From Acidimicrobiia bacterium (lineage in GTDB: Bacteria > Actinomycetota > Acidimicrobiia > Spongiisociales > Spongiisociaceae): a DNA stretch of 51,697 bases. The DNA lies in NCBI GenBank assembly GCA_011523635.1, contig WTGI01000046.1, forward strand, positions 1-51,697, in the 5' to 3' direction. A model generated the notes under the pieces. It was not told the origin of the DNA and did no database searches. It worked only from the letters and a program-made list of their open reading frames with translations. The position numbers were made by a program, and so were the translations under genes. Every line of letters starts with the position of its first letter. The first letter of the stretch is position 1. This document shows positions 1 to 8,987 of the stretch, piece by piece.

Positions 1-1602
1 GAGGCCCAGGGCGCAGGGCCGTCCGAGCTGGCTCGATCGGTCCTGGCCAGGACCGGGGCTTGGCAGGACATCGACGCCATGCCCACCCCTTCCGACATCT
101 CCGCCCGTCTCAACGTCCACCGCTTCCTCGACTTCACCGAGCACTGGCAGCCTCTCGAGGGGTCCTTCTCGTTACGGGCGTTCCTGGACCATCTGGAGAT
201 GATCGGCAACGATCCGGGCGACGGGCTGGACACCGCCCGGCTGGCCGACGAGGAGGCGGTCACGCTTTCCACGGTCCACCGGGCGAAGGGGCTGGAATGG
301 AAAGCCGTATTCCTGCCCGCCCTGTACGAGACCAACTTCCCGGCCCGGCCCCGGGCGTATGCCGACCCGTCCACGCTCGACTCGTCGGTACCTGCCCACC
401 TCCGCATCGATCCCGAGTTCCGCGCCAACCTCGACCCGGCGCTCGACGACCGGGCCCGCCGGGACTGGCTCCGCCGGCGGCACTTCGACCAGGAGTGGCG
501 CCTGGCCTACGTGGCGGTGACCCGTGCCGAGCAACACCTCTACCTGAGCGGGGCCCATTGGTACGGCTCGCCGGAGCCTCTCAGACGGCCCTCCCGGCCC
601 GGCGATCTCGTCGAGACCGCCCGCAGCCTGGCGCATGTGACGATCGGTCGGTGGACACCGGAGCCACCGCCCCGACCCGACAGCCTGCGGTTCCCTGTCC
701 CGGAGGCCGGGCCGGACCCGGTGCTGGGGACCACCTGGGAGATGGCACTCCACGAGATCGGCTCCGATGCGGGTTGGGCGGTCCGCAGGGCCGGCCGGCT
801 AGGGGTGGAGGACCTCTACGATCAGGCTGTGGAGGAGTTTCAAGACGTCCTGCTGTCCCTCACCGATCCCGCCGGACACGATCCCGAACCGGAGCCGGCC
901 GTCATCAGCGTGACCGGCCTGGTCACCTATGCCGACTGCCCGAAGCGGTACTACTGGTCCGAGGTGGACCGGCTGCCCCGCCGGCCGGGACCGGCTGCCC
1001 GCCGCGGCCTCGAGCTGCATCGCCGCATCGAGCTGCACAACCGGGGCATGGTCCCCTTCGAGGACCTCGAACCGCAGCTGTACGACCGCACGCCTGATGA
1101 GGACACGGCTTCGTCCGGAGGCGAGCGCACCGGCTGGGGCGCCTTCCTGGAGTCGCCCTACGCCGACCGCATCCCCGTCCATGTCGAGGCCCCGTTCGAG
1201 CTCCGGATTTCCGAGTCGGCCCGCATCCGGGGCCGGATCGACGCCGTCTACGGTGACGGGGCGGACCGCTGGGAGATCGTCGACTTCAAGTCAGGCCGCC
1301 GTTCCCACCGTCCCTCGAGCCAGGTCCAGCTGCAGGCCTACGCCCTGGCGGCGCGCCAGTCCGGGCTGGGCGCAGTCCCACCGGAGTCGCTGAAGGTGTC
1401 CTTCGTCTATCTCGGCGACGGACTCGACGTGGTGAGCGAGGAAGCGGACGGCGCCTGGATGGAGCGAGCCGAGCAGCGGGTGACGGAGCTGGTCGAAGGC
1501 ATCCGGTCGGAGCGTTTCCAGACCGTCCCCTCCCCCGCCTGCCGCTCCTGCGACTTCCTGTCCTTCTGCAAAGCCGGCCAAGCCCACCTCGCCTCCGAAT
1601 AG
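1..1602 (+). CDS. UvrD-like DNA helicase with C-terminal PD-(D/E)XK nuclease, 3' part only
   Basis: The reading frame is open from the first base, so the N-terminal ATPase half lies outside the window. About 533 codons are visible. Superfamily 1 helicase motifs appear first: TLSTVHRAKGLEW (motif V) near 265-300 and AYVAVTRAEQHLYLSG (motif VI) near 508-555. A RecB-type nuclease follows, with IVDFKSG and then QVQLQAYALA near 1276-1350. Four cysteines frame the nuclease: one in YADCPKRYYW (~935) and three in CRSCDFLSFC (~1540-1570). This is the pattern of the 4Fe-4S cluster in AddB/Cas4-like nucleases. From family knowledge, such proteins resect double-strand breaks or help recombination in actinobacteria (AdnAB-like). 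I infer that role but cannot tell AdnA from AdnB or a stand-alone paralogue without the missing half. Confidence 0.88.
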   Translation, partial: EAQGAGPSELARSVLARTGAWQDIDAMPTPSDISARLNVHRFLDFTEHWQPLEGSFSLRAFLDHLEMIGNDPGDGLDTARLADEEAVTLSTVHRAKGLEWKAVFLPALYETNFPARPRAYADPSTLDSSVPAHLRIDPEFRANLDPALDDRARRDWLRRRHFDQEWRLAYVAVTRAEQHLYLSGAHWYGSPEPLRRPSRPGDLVETARSLAHVTIGRWTPEPPPRPDSLRFPVPEAGPDPVLGTTWEMALHEIGSDAGWAVRRAGRLGVEDLYDQAVEEFQDVLLSLTDPAGHDPEPEPAVISVTGLVTYADCPKRYYWSEVDRLPRRPGPAARRGLELHRRIELHNRGMVPFEDLEPQLYDRTPDEDTASSGGERTGWGAFLESPYADRIPVHVEAPFELRISESARIRGRIDAVYGDGADRWEIVDFKSGRRSHRPSSQVQLQAYALAARQSGLGAVPPESLKVSFVYLGDGLDVVSEEADGAWMERAEQRVTELVEGIRSERFQTVPSPACRSCDFLSFCKAGQAHLASE

Positions 1603-1661
1603 TGGCTAGCCACGATCATCGGCAGGTTCACGTCGGCCAAGTCCGGTGGGAGTCCTAGCTT

Positions 1662-1780
1662 ATGACGCCCTGAACCTCAGGAACACCGCACCACCCATGA
1701 CGCCCTACGCCTCGAGAACGCTGCGGTTCCCGAACCTGAGGCACAGGGCACCACCCATGACGCCCTGAACCTGAGGTTCG
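1662..1780. repeat. Intergenic repeat cluster (REP-like)
   Basis: This gap between the helicase gene and dtd carries a short degenerate repeat. The 19-mer gcaccacccatgacgccct occurs at 1688-1706 and again at 1748-1766, exactly 60 nt apart, and a related tgacgccctgaacctcagg lies near 1662-1680. GAACCTGAGGTTC within the last unit is palindromic. The same wording (gaacctcagg, atgacgccctg) recurs in the gap at 33577-33865, so this is a dispersed family rather than a local duplication. There is no coding signal. It may be a REP-type element or a convergent-gene terminator region; function is unknown. Confidence 0.7.
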
Positions 1781-1813
1781 CTGCCAGGCGGCCAACACAG
1801 GCTCGTCTAGCTG

Positions 1814-2269
1814 CTATATGACCCGGCCGACGGCGGTCTCGACCATGAGGGTGAACGGTCCGTTGTTGCGGAGGTCCACCTCCATCATCGCTCCGAACCG
1901 TCCGGTCGCGACCTCCACGTCCAGGGCTCGCACCGCCTCCACGAACTCGTCGACCAGCTGTTCGGCCTGCTCGGGCCGGGCCGCCTCGGTGAAGCTGGGA
2001 CGCCGGCCGCGTCGTACATCGGCATACAGCGTGAACTGGCTCACCACCAGCATGCCGCCTCCCACGTCGATGAGCGACAGGTTGAACCGGCCATCCTCAT
2101 CGGGGAATATGCGGAGCCCCACCACCTTGCGGGCCAGCGCTATCGCGTCGGCGCCGGTGTCGGCCCGGCCGGCGCCCACCAGAACCAGCAGCCCGACCCC
2201 GATCCGCCCGACCACCTCGCCGTCCACCGACACCGAGGCATGGTCCACCCGTTGGATGAGCGCCTTCAT
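1814..2269 (-). CDS. dtd: D-aminoacyl-tRNA deacylase
   Basis: Dtd hydrolyses D-amino acids (and glycine from tRNA-Ala) off mischarged tRNAs in the cytoplasm. The 151-residue product has the usual family length. It carries both signature motifs: [17 protein letters not shown] around residues 77-93 and [10 protein letters not shown] around 135-144, which line the chiral-proofreading pocket. The N-terminus [17 protein letters not shown] is also typical. The start ATG overlaps the stop of the upstream nucleoside phosphorylase (ATGA), so translation is probably coupled. A longer open frame upstream is a shadow of the phosphorylase gene. It is the last gene of the long minus-strand series; dtd probably rides on it as a housekeeping gene. 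Confidence 0.95.
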   Translation of the reverse strand: MKALIQRVDHASVSVDGEVVGRIGVGLLVLVGAGRADTGADAIALARKVVGLRIFPDEDGRFNLSLIDVGGGMLVVSQFTLYADVRRGRRPSFTEAARPEQAEQLVDEFVEAVRALDVEVATGRFGAMMEVDLRNNGPFTLMVETAVGRVI

Positions 2270-3042
2270 CGATACCCCTCCCCCGGGTCGGCGTCCACAG
2301 TGATCGACAGGGCCACATCGAAGACCGCCTCGTTCGCCGCGTCCAACCGCGCCTGCTGCCTCTCGGTGAGCGGATCCAGGAAGCTCTTGTCCTGGTCGAG
2401 CTGATCCCACACCACCAGCAGCGCGGTGGCGGCGAAGCCCGAGTACCGTGCCACCGCGTAGAGGGTGGCCGCCTCCATGTCCACCGATCCGTAGCCGCGG
2501 TCCCGCCACTCGGACACCATCTCCCCGCTCTGGGCGAAGATCGACACCCAGGACAGGTGTAGGGAGTCGGCCGCCCTGACATCCCGTTCCATGAGACCGC
2601 GCCGGCCGAGCGCGGCCAAGCCGGGATCGCCTTCGACAGTGTCCGAGACCCCGTACAGATGGGCCACCCCCTCCCTGGCCACCGCAACTGACGGGACCAC
2701 CACGTCGCCGGTGGACAGCCCGGCGTGAAGCGCGCCGCAGGTCCCGATCATCACCATGCGGGGCGTCCCCAGCACCCCGAACAGATGGGCCGGCTCCACC
2801 GCGCGGGGCGCCCCGTACACGCAGGAATAGACCACCGGTCTCCCCCGCCGGTAGCCGAGAAAGATGTCGGGGAAGGCCAGCTCGCGCACGTCTTCCAGCC
2901 GGCTGAGCCGCCAGGCAGTGCGTTGCTCCCTCCACCAGGAGCCCTCCAGGATCACGGCATGGGGGATGTCGGCCTCCGCGATACCGAGCGCGGCCATCCA
3001 CTCGTCTCGACCGAAGTCCATGACCGCCCTATGCCGGGTCAT
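2266..3042 (-). CDS. Nucleoside phosphorylase (PNP/uridine phosphorylase superfamily)
   Basis: The 258-residue protein has the PNP_UDP_1 fold signatures: [18 protein letters not shown] near residues 99-116, where the glycine-rich loop binds phosphate, and [13 protein letters not shown] near 190-202, where the Met-Glu pair binds the nucleoside ribose. Family enzymes split nucleosides with phosphate to base and pentose-1-phosphate. The residues that would choose purine or pyrimidine cannot be read with confidence. The start is supported by AAGGAG six bases before the ATG. The gene overlaps the end of the MFS gene by 14 nt and dtd by 4 nt. A nucleoside hydrolase at the other end of the same series (11067-12161) makes nucleoside salvage the likely shared theme. 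Confidence 0.85.
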   Translation of the reverse strand: MTRHRAVMDFGRDEWMAALGIAEADIPHAVILEGSWWREQRTAWRLSRLEDVRELAFPDIFLGYRRGRPVVYSCVYGAPRAVEPAHLFGVLGTPRMVMIGTCGALHAGLSTGDVVVPSVAVAREGVAHLYGVSDTVEGDPGLAALGRRGLMERDVRAADSLHLSWVSIFAQSGEMVSEWRDRGYGSVDMEAATLYAVARYSGFAATALLVVWDQLDQDKSFLDPLTERQQARLDAANEAVFDVALSITVDADPGEGYR

Positions 3043-4237
3043 CGGAAGCTCCTTCCCGCACCTGCCGGGTTCGCGCCCTGGCGTACCAGCCGTAGGACCA
3101 CAAGGCGCCCACGAGCACCGATCCGGCCAGGAACAGGAAGGCGGTGTCCCAATCGTCCTGTCCGACCAGCCTGCCCATCACCGGCGACCCGGCTCCGCCC
3201 CCGAGGTTAAATGCCAGGGCGAACACCCCGGATGTCAGGCTCACCGCCCCCGCGGACCCGACCCTGGGATACAGTCCCAGCACCACGGATGACGAGGCCC
3301 CGACCAGGGCGGTGGCGGCGGCAACCGCCGCGAAGCCGCTCCAGAGACCGCCGACCCGGGAAACCGTCGCCAGCGCCGCGGCGGTCACCAGGATGACGGT
3401 CCCGCCCCGCAGGATCACCCCGGACCCGTGGGGGATCCGGAGGAACCAGCGGCCGGCCGCGATCGTCACGACGATGGACACGGCGGGCATGGCCGACGAC
3501 AGGAGACCGGCCCGGCCCACGGACACGCCGTGTACCTCCACGAAGTAGGTCGGGGTCCACACGATGAGCGCCACGTAGGCCACGCCCAGAGCCGCCGCCG
3601 GGGGAAGCAGCCGGATCGCCGCCGCCAGCGACCCGGGACCTTGATCGGCCGGTGAAGCCTCGGGCAACGGGTCCCGCACCCCGATCCACCAGACCACCCC
3701 GATCGGCACGAGGACCAGGAAGGCAGCCAGGAACACGGCGTCCACCCCGCCCCGCTCGATGATCAACCCGCCCACCGCGAAGGTAAGTGCGGTGCCGGCC
3801 ACGAAGCATGAACCGAACGAGGCGATCACCCGAGCCGACCGGCCCGCCTCCACCCACCGACCCAGCGCTCCGGCCAGAGGGGTCCAACCCATGGCCTGGA
3901 ACACCCCGTTGGCCGACCAGATCACCAGCGCCAGCCGGAAGTCCCCGGATCCCAGGACGAAGGCCGCGTTGACGAGCCCGCTCCCGACCAGCCCCAGACC
4001 CACCAGCGTCCGGGCCCCGAAGCGATCCGCCAGGCGGCCGACCGGCACCGCGGACAGCGAGTAGACCCAGAAGAATCCGGCCGCCAGGGCGCCGATCTCG
4101 GTGGCGGACAGGCCCGCCTCCTCCTCGAGCCGGGGCACGGCTACGGAAAAGTTGACCCTTCCCAGGTAGTAGAGGGCGTATACGGACCATCCCGATGCGA
4201 CCAGCCCCCAACGGGTCGCTGACGGGGTGGGGTGCAA
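3029..4237 (-). CDS. Major facilitator superfamily transporter
   Basis: About 402 residues with roughly twelve hydrophobic segments. The MFS loop motif GRLADRFGARTLVG follows the second membrane segment near residues 62-75. WGLVASGWSVYALYYLGRVN at the N-terminus resembles anion/organophosphate-type carriers, but the substrate cannot be read. The start called here is TTG, eight bases after the ABC ATPase stop, with no convincing ribosome-binding site, so the true N-terminus is uncertain. Its place between an ABC importer and a nucleoside phosphorylase suggests a role in moving a nucleoside- or sugar-like compound; that is inference. Confidence 0.8.
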   Translation of the reverse strand: MHPTPSATRWGLVASGWSVYALYYLGRVNFSVAVPRLEEEAGLSATEIGALAAGFFWVYSLSAVPVGRLADRFGARTLVGLGLVGSGLVNAAFVLGSGDFRLALVIWSANGVFQAMGWTPLAGALGRWVEAGRSARVIASFGSCFVAGTALTFAVGGLIIERGGVDAVFLAAFLVLVPIGVVWWIGVRDPLPEASPADQGPGSLAAAIRLLPPAAALGVAYVALIVWTPTYFVEVHGVSVGRAGLLSSAMPAVSIVVTIAAGRWFLRIPHGSGVILRGGTVILVTAAALATVSRVGGLWSGFAAVAAATALVGASSSVVLGLYPRVGSAGAVSLTSGVFALAFNLGGGAGSPVMGRLVGQDDWDTAFLFLAGSVLVGALWSYGWYARARTRQVREGASDDPA

Positions 4238-4245
4238 CCGACCGG

Positions 4246-5301
4246 CTACTCGTGGGCGGCGGCGGGCGCGATCACCCAGATCTTGGTGGGATCGAAGGTG
4301 ACCGGCACCTCGTCCCCGTCGTTGAACAGCTTCACCTGCCCCGGGTCCGTGACCGCCTCGACCTCTATCTCACCCAGAGTCACCCGGAACCGGGCGTACC
4401 GCCCCACGTAGACGTGTGACCTGATCCGTCCCATCACCGAGTTGCCTCCGTCGGCGCCCAGCGTCACCGCCTCGGGGCGGATGCTGAGCACCGCGTCACC
4501 GCCGTCCACCGCCGACCGCGGCGCCCGGAACGTGCCTATGGAGGTGGTTATCTCTCCCCCCTCGTAATGGCCCGGAATGAAGTTGGTGCCGCCGAAGAAC
4601 TTGGCTATGTCGATGCTCTGCGGCGACTCGAAGAAGGCGTCCGGAACGTCGAACTGCTGGAGCCGCCCGTCGAACAGCAGGGCGATCCGGTCGGCCAGCA
4701 CCACCGCTTCCTCCTGGTCGTGGGTGACGAAGACGGTGGTGATCCCCATCTCGGTCTGGATGCGCCGGATCAGCTCCCGCATCTCGTCCCGGAGATGGGC
4801 ATCGAGGTTGCTGAGGGGCTCGTCCAGCAACAGGACGTTCGGCTGGACGATCAGCGCCCTGGCCAGGGCGATCCGCTGCTGCTGTCCACCGGAGAGCTGC
4901 CGTGGCTTGCGATCCTCGAAGCCGGGCAGCTGCACCAGATCCAGCATGTCGGTCACCCGCGTGCGGATCTCCTTGCGGCCCACCTTGCGCATCTTGAGAC
5001 CGAAGCCGATGTTCTCGGCGATGGTCATGTACGGGAACAGCAGGTAGTTCTGGAACACCATCACCGCTCCGCGGTCCTCGGGGGGGATGCTCAGGATGGA
5101 GTCGCCGTCGAAACTGATGTCGCCCGAGGTGGGCCGGAGCAGGCCGGCGATCATCTTCATGGTGGTGGTCTTGCCGCATCCGGACGGCCCGAGGAGGGCG
5201 GTGAGCTTGCCGGACTCGATCTCCAGATCGAGCTGATCGACCGCCGGGGGCGACTTCTCGTCGAAAATCTTGGTCAGCCCGCTGAGGGTTACCTGGGTCA
5301 T
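4246..5301 (-). CDS. ABC transporter ATP-binding protein (PotA/UgpC-like, YnjD position)
   Basis: This 351-residue cytoplasmic ATPase powers the importer encoded by the next three upstream genes. Visible motifs are Walker A GPSGCGKTT (~38-46), the Q-loop in VMVFQNYLLFPYMT, the signature LSGGQQQR (~136-143), Walker B VLLLDEPLSNLD (~155-166) and the switch histidine in VFVTHDQEEA (~190-199). Residues from about 235 onward form a TOBE-type domain, as in the sugar, polyamine and ferric-ion branches. Start and upstream stop overlap as ATGA, and AGGAGG lies 12 bases upstream. The binding protein of this system is YnjB-like, but this ATPase is longer than plain YnjD owing to the TOBE domain. Confidence 0.93.
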   Translation of the reverse strand: MTQVTLSGLTKIFDEKSPPAVDQLDLEIESGKLTALLGPSGCGKTTTMKMIAGLLRPTSGDISFDGDSILSIPPEDRGAVMVFQNYLLFPYMTIAENIGFGLKMRKVGRKEIRTRVTDMLDLVQLPGFEDRKPRQLSGGQQQRIALARALIVQPNVLLLDEPLSNLDAHLRDEMRELIRRIQTEMGITTVFVTHDQEEAVVLADRIALLFDGRLQQFDVPDAFFESPQSIDIAKFFGGTNFIPGHYEGGEITTSIGTFRAPRSAVDGGDAVLSIRPEAVTLGADGGNSVMGRIRSHVYVGRYARFRVTLGEIEVEAVTDPGQVKLFNDGDEVPVTFDPTKIWVIAPAAAHE

Positions 5302-6176
5302 ATGTTTCCGATACCTCCTACGGCTGCGTTGTCACCGGACAGGTAGCGGGAGCTCAGTAGCAGGACGAGCACCGCCGGCAGGATGAAGACCACGCTCAGG
5401 GCGCCGGCTATGGCCGGGTCCGAGCGGACGAAGCCGAACAGCAGCAGCGGCAGCGTCTGTACCTGCCCGCCTCCGATGAGCAGCGTCAGCACGTACTGGC
5501 TCCACGAGATTATGAATGCGAACAGTGCTCCCACCACCACGCCCGGGAAGATGGCCGGCAGGGTGATGAGCCGCTGCGTGGCCCATCGGCTTGCCCCCAG
5601 GGAGCGCGCCTGCAGTTCGAAGTCCGTGTCGTAGTTGGCGAACACCCCCGACATGACCAGCGTCATGTACGGGAGGGTGGGCACCAGGTGGACGAGGATG
5701 ACACCCGGGATGCTGTTGGACAGTCCGGCCCGGATGAACAGCACGTGGATACCGAGCACCACGGCCAGTCCCGGGACGATTATCGGGGCCAGGATCATCC
5801 ACTCCACCAGCCGCTTGCCCCGGAACTCGTAAAGGCCCAGCGCCCGGCCGGCCGGAACGCCCAGCAGGATCGACAGGGCTGTGACCACCAGCGCGATCAG
5901 GGCCGTGTTCCACGCCACGCCCAGCACGTCGTTGTGGGGTGTGATCACCTCCGTCCAGGCGCGGGCGCTGTACTCGGTGGGGAGGATGGCCGGATAGAAC
6001 CATCGGAAGCTGATCGACCAGATGAACAGCGGAACTATCGGCGCCACGAGGAACGCCAGCAGCCCGGTGATTCCCACCCATCGACCGGTGATCCGCCAGC
6101 TGAAGCGGCGCTCCTTGTCCTCCGGCGCGACGCCACCTGCTCCGGCAGCGGTCGGTTCGATTCGAGTATCCGCCAT
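5298..6176 (-). CDS. ABC transporter permease (MetI-like), second subunit
   Basis: This 292-residue membrane protein has about six transmembrane segments and a binding-protein-dependent transport inner-membrane domain. The cytoplasmic coupling (EAA) loop reads ELQARSLGASRWATQRLITL around residues 185-205. The first ~25 residues are hydrophilic and rich in Ala, Gly and Glu. No good ribosome-binding site precedes the ATG. The 107-nt gap to the upstream permease contains a GCCCC/GGGGC hairpin near 6222-6238, which might set expression or couple translation. It pairs with the permease at 6284-7189 to form the translocation channel. Confidence 0.88.
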   Translation of the reverse strand: MADTRIEPTAAGAGGVAPEDKERRFSWRITGRWVGITGLLAFLVAPIVPLFIWSISFRWFYPAILPTEYSARAWTEVITPHNDVLGVAWNTALIALVVTALSILLGVPAGRALGLYEFRGKRLVEWMILAPIIVPGLAVVLGIHVLFIRAGLSNSIPGVILVHLVPTLPYMTLVMSGVFANYDTDFELQARSLGASRWATQRLITLPAIFPGVVVGALFAFIISWSQYVLTLLIGGGQVQTLPLLLFGFVRSDPAIAGALSVVFILPAVLVLLLSSRYLSGDNAAVGGIGNI

Positions 6177-6283
6177 GCCCTAGGAGGATGCTGAAAGAGA
6201 CGGGGATGGGTAGGCCCACGATGCCCCCAACCTGGGGCTTCGTAGCTGGCTATCGGACCAAATGGACATTTTTCAGTACCCTC

Positions 6284-7189
6284 CTAACTCCTCACGTACC
6301 GGCGTGACACCTTCATGTACGCCAGGATCATCAGGCTGCTCATCACCGCGATGACCATCGCCATCGCCATGGCCTGGGGACGGGCCGCCAGGTCGACATC
6401 GGTGTAGCTCTCGAAGGCCAGCACCGGCAGGGCCTTGGGGAAGGTGGAGCCCAGCAGCCACGGGATCTCGAAGGCGCCGAACGTGAAGGCGAAGACGATC
6501 ACCGAGGCGGATACCACTCCGGGCATTATCAGCGGCAGGGTCACGTTGCGGAAGGCCTGCCATCGGTTGGCGCCCAGCGACCGGGCCACCGACTCGTAGT
6601 CCTCGCCCACCGACAGAAGGATCGCCAGGACTATCACCCCGATGAAGGGGATCTCCTTCCACACGTACTGGATGATGATGCCGATCGCCCAGGGGTCGTT
6701 GACCATGGCCGGGAAACCCGCCGGGCTGTCTATCAGGCCGGCCCCGGTGGCCAGGCGGGAGACGAGGCCGCTACCCGAGAACAGGTAGAGAACGCCCACC
6801 GCTCCCACCAGGTGGGGGATGGTGAGGTTGAGGGAGAAGATGAACTGGACGAAGCGCTTCCCCCGGAAGGCGGGCCGGAGGAGCATCGCGGAAGCCACCG
6901 CCAGGATGCTTGCGATGAGGGTGGAGGTGAAGGCGATATGGAAGGTGAGGATGAAGCTCCGGATGAACCCGTTGTCGGTGAAGATGATGGAGTAGGCGTC
7001 GAAGTTGAAGTCGTTGAGCCCGATCAGCGGGAAGTAGCCCAGGCTCCGCAGGAAGCCGGTGACCAGACCCCCCATGAACAGGAGCAGGATCACGAGGATG
7101 GCCGGCGCGAGGAGCACGGTGATCGTGAGACGCCGCGCCGCCTTCTCCGAGAGGCCGGTCCCCGTTAGCCGACGTGTCCTAACCGCCAC
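6284..7189 (-). CDS. ABC transporter permease (MetI-like), first subunit
   Basis: The 301-residue integral membrane protein has six predicted segments and an EAA loop, ESVARSLGANRWQAFRNVTL, near residues 195-215. The start is GTG with AGAAGGA six bases upstream, which is better supported than other candidates. It lies about 150 nt after the binding-protein gene, separated by a strong hairpin (7277-7324). With the second permease it should form the heterodimeric channel of a Type I importer. The two permeases share the fold but not extended sequence, so they are not a recent duplication. Confidence 0.88.
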   Translation of the reverse strand: MAVRTRRLTGTGLSEKAARRLTITVLLAPAILVILLLFMGGLVTGFLRSLGYFPLIGLNDFNFDAYSIIFTDNGFIRSFILTFHIAFTSTLIASILAVASAMLLRPAFRGKRFVQFIFSLNLTIPHLVGAVGVLYLFSGSGLVSRLATGAGLIDSPAGFPAMVNDPWAIGIIIQYVWKEIPFIGVIVLAILLSVGEDYESVARSLGANRWQAFRNVTLPLIMPGVVSASVIVFAFTFGAFEIPWLLGSTFPKALPVLAFESYTDVDLAARPQAMAMAMVIAVMSSLMILAYMKVSRRYVRS

Positions 7190-7276
7190 GTTCCATCCTT
7201 CTCCGTGTCAGATGAACCAGATCGCCGGGCGCCCCCGCAAAGACGAGTCGTGCGATTGGAGCGCAGACCGGCGTGT

Positions 7277-7324
7277 GAAGGGCCGGGGTCGTAGGCCCGA
7301 TGAAGACCTTGCCCCCGGCCCTTC
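7277..7324 (-). terminator. Intercistronic hairpin between binding-protein and permease genes
   Basis: A perfect 12-bp inverted repeat, GAAGGGCCGGGG at 7277-7288 and its complement at 7313-7324, encloses a 24-nt loop just after the binding-protein stop codon. There is no U-run. In many ABC operons a hairpin here stabilises the upstream message or terminates part of the transcripts, so that the binding protein is made in excess. That role is inferred from position and structure. Confidence 0.6.
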
Positions 7325-7339
7325 CCATGATCCGGTTGT

Positions 7340-8812
7340 CTAGTTCTGGGCTACGTTCTGGACCCAACCTTCCTCGATGATCGGTACCCAGTCACCGAGG
7401 AGTTCGCCCAACGAGCTGATCAGGCCAGGATCGACCACCGACGGGTGCCGGGGTACGTCGGCGAAATGCGACTGCGATGCCGTATTCAGCACGTTGATCT
7501 GGCCCCAGACGTCGGGATAGGCCTTCTCCAACTGGCCGTCGATGCTCAGCAACAGGTCGGCCACCACCAACGCCGCCGCCTTGTTGGGCGAGTTGTAGGG
7601 GATGGTCACGAAGTTGGTGTTGCCGATCTGGCCGCTGTTCAGGCCGTACGTGCGGGTCGACTCGGGGAACAGACCGCTGTCCACCTTGGAACCGGCCGCT
7701 GCCGGGCCGTAGGCCAGGAAGTGGCTGACCTCCTGGTTGGCGTACAGCTGCTCGAGGGCGGGCTGGTCCACCGGGTAGGTCTCTCCACCGCGCCACAGGC
7801 AGGGCTCGACCGCGTTCAGGGTCGCCCACGTGGCAGGCGCCACCTGGTCGTAGAGTGCCTGGTCGAAGGGGATACCGACCATGTCGGTGTGCCCGCCGGG
7901 CAGGATCTTGTCGGCCTCGTTGTAGAACACGTGGCGCACGAACACGCTGCCGGTGAAGTCCGGCGGGGCCGGGTACGTGAACGTTCCCGGATTCTCGCAG
8001 GCCTGGGCCAGCAGGGCGTCCATGTCGGCCGGAGGATTCGGCACGAGGGCGCTGTTGTAGAACACCGCCGACTGGGCCTGGTTCCAAGGAACCTCGCACT
8101 CGTCCACCGGAGTACCGAAGTCGAAGGCGATGGGTCCTGCGTTCTGGTCCACATTGGCCATGCTGGGCATGATGTCCCAGTAGCCGCAGAACAGCAGTCC
8201 GGCGTTCTTCATCGTCTTGAAGTTCTCGCCGTTGATCCAGATCATGTCGACGGAACCGCTGGCGAACTCGCCGGCCTCGGTCTCGCTGATCACCGTGTCC
8301 ACCGCGTTGACGGTGTCGGTGATGCGCACCTGGTTCAGGTCGATCCCGTAGCGCTCCATAGCCTGTTCCTTGACCCAGCCGTTGATGTAGCCGTTGATGA
8401 CCGCGCTACCGCCCCACATGAACCAGTTGAGCCTGGTGCCGTTGGCGGCGGCCACGATCTCGTCCCACGACATGCCGGCCAGCTCGGAGTCACTCAGGTC
8501 CAGCAGGCCCGGACCGGAGGGTCCCATCGGCTCGGCCTCGACCGGAACCTCGACCTCGACCTCGACCTCGACCGTCTCGGTAACGATCGATGTGACCACC
8601 ACTTCCTCCGTGACCACGACTTCCTCCGTGACCACGACTTCTTCGGTCACCACTTCTGTGACCACGACTTCGACCTGTTCGGTCACGATCGAAGTGACCA
8701 CCACCGTCTCGGGAGTGGCATCTTCGGCGCCGCAGGCCGCGGCCACCAAGGCGATAACCGAGAGCAGCGCCGCCAGGCGCAGCATTCCTTTGTTTCTCTT
8801 CGTCCCGCGCAT
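7340..8812 (-). CDS. YnjB-like ABC substrate-binding lipoprotein
   Basis: Start chosen at the ATG of MRGTKRNKGMLRL, which has AAGGAGG ten bases upstream; a longer frame begins 57 bases earlier without such a site. The product is 490 residues. A lipoprotein signal peptide ends in the lipobox LVAAAC, with the lipidated Cys at residue 27. Residues ~31-90 are an unusual spacer made almost only of Val, Thr and Glu (VVVTEEVV repeats, then VEVEVEVPVEAEP). The mature domain has RLNWFMWGGSAVINGYIN and SVDMIWINGENFKTMKNAGL, which match the YnjB family as I recall it. The family substrate is not established. As a lipoprotein it would sit on the outer face of the cytoplasmic membrane and feed the two permeases downstream. 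Confidence 0.88.
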   Translation of the reverse strand: MRGTKRNKGMLRLAALLSVIALVAAACGAEDATPETVVVTSIVTEQVEVVVTEVVTEEVVVTEEVVVTEEVVVTSIVTETVEVEVEVEVPVEAEPMGPSGPGLLDLSDSELAGMSWDEIVAAANGTRLNWFMWGGSAVINGYINGWVKEQAMERYGIDLNQVRITDTVNAVDTVISETEAGEFASGSVDMIWINGENFKTMKNAGLLFCGYWDIMPSMANVDQNAGPIAFDFGTPVDECEVPWNQAQSAVFYNSALVPNPPADMDALLAQACENPGTFTYPAPPDFTGSVFVRHVFYNEADKILPGGHTDMVGIPFDQALYDQVAPATWATLNAVEPCLWRGGETYPVDQPALEQLYANQEVSHFLAYGPAAAGSKVDSGLFPESTRTYGLNSGQIGNTNFVTIPYNSPNKAAALVVADLLLSIDGQLEKAYPDVWGQINVLNTASQSHFADVPRHPSVVDPGLISSLGELLGDWVPIIEEGWVQNVAQN

Positions 8813-8987
8813 ACGCGGTCTTCCTCCTTGCTTGCTCTTATTCGGCCGAACCGATGACCCACCGATCACTCGAAATCGGGAGCGACCCGCTGGTCGGCCC
8901 AGCCTTCTACTCTACGGCTTCTCGCCGCTACGTGCTCCTCCATCGTCAAAGCAACTTGCCTCGACCGTTCCCCGGCTCGACAGCATG

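Noticed and set aside
8560-8710. Tandem DNA repeat or CRISPR-like array
   Set aside because: It is the codon-level image of the Val/Thr/Glu stalk of the binding lipoprotein.
7445-8857. 470-codon plus-strand frame opposite the binding-protein gene, and similar long antisense frames elsewhere
   Set aside because: They mirror codon structure of the real genes, as is common in high-GC DNA; they have no family motifs or ribosome-binding sites.
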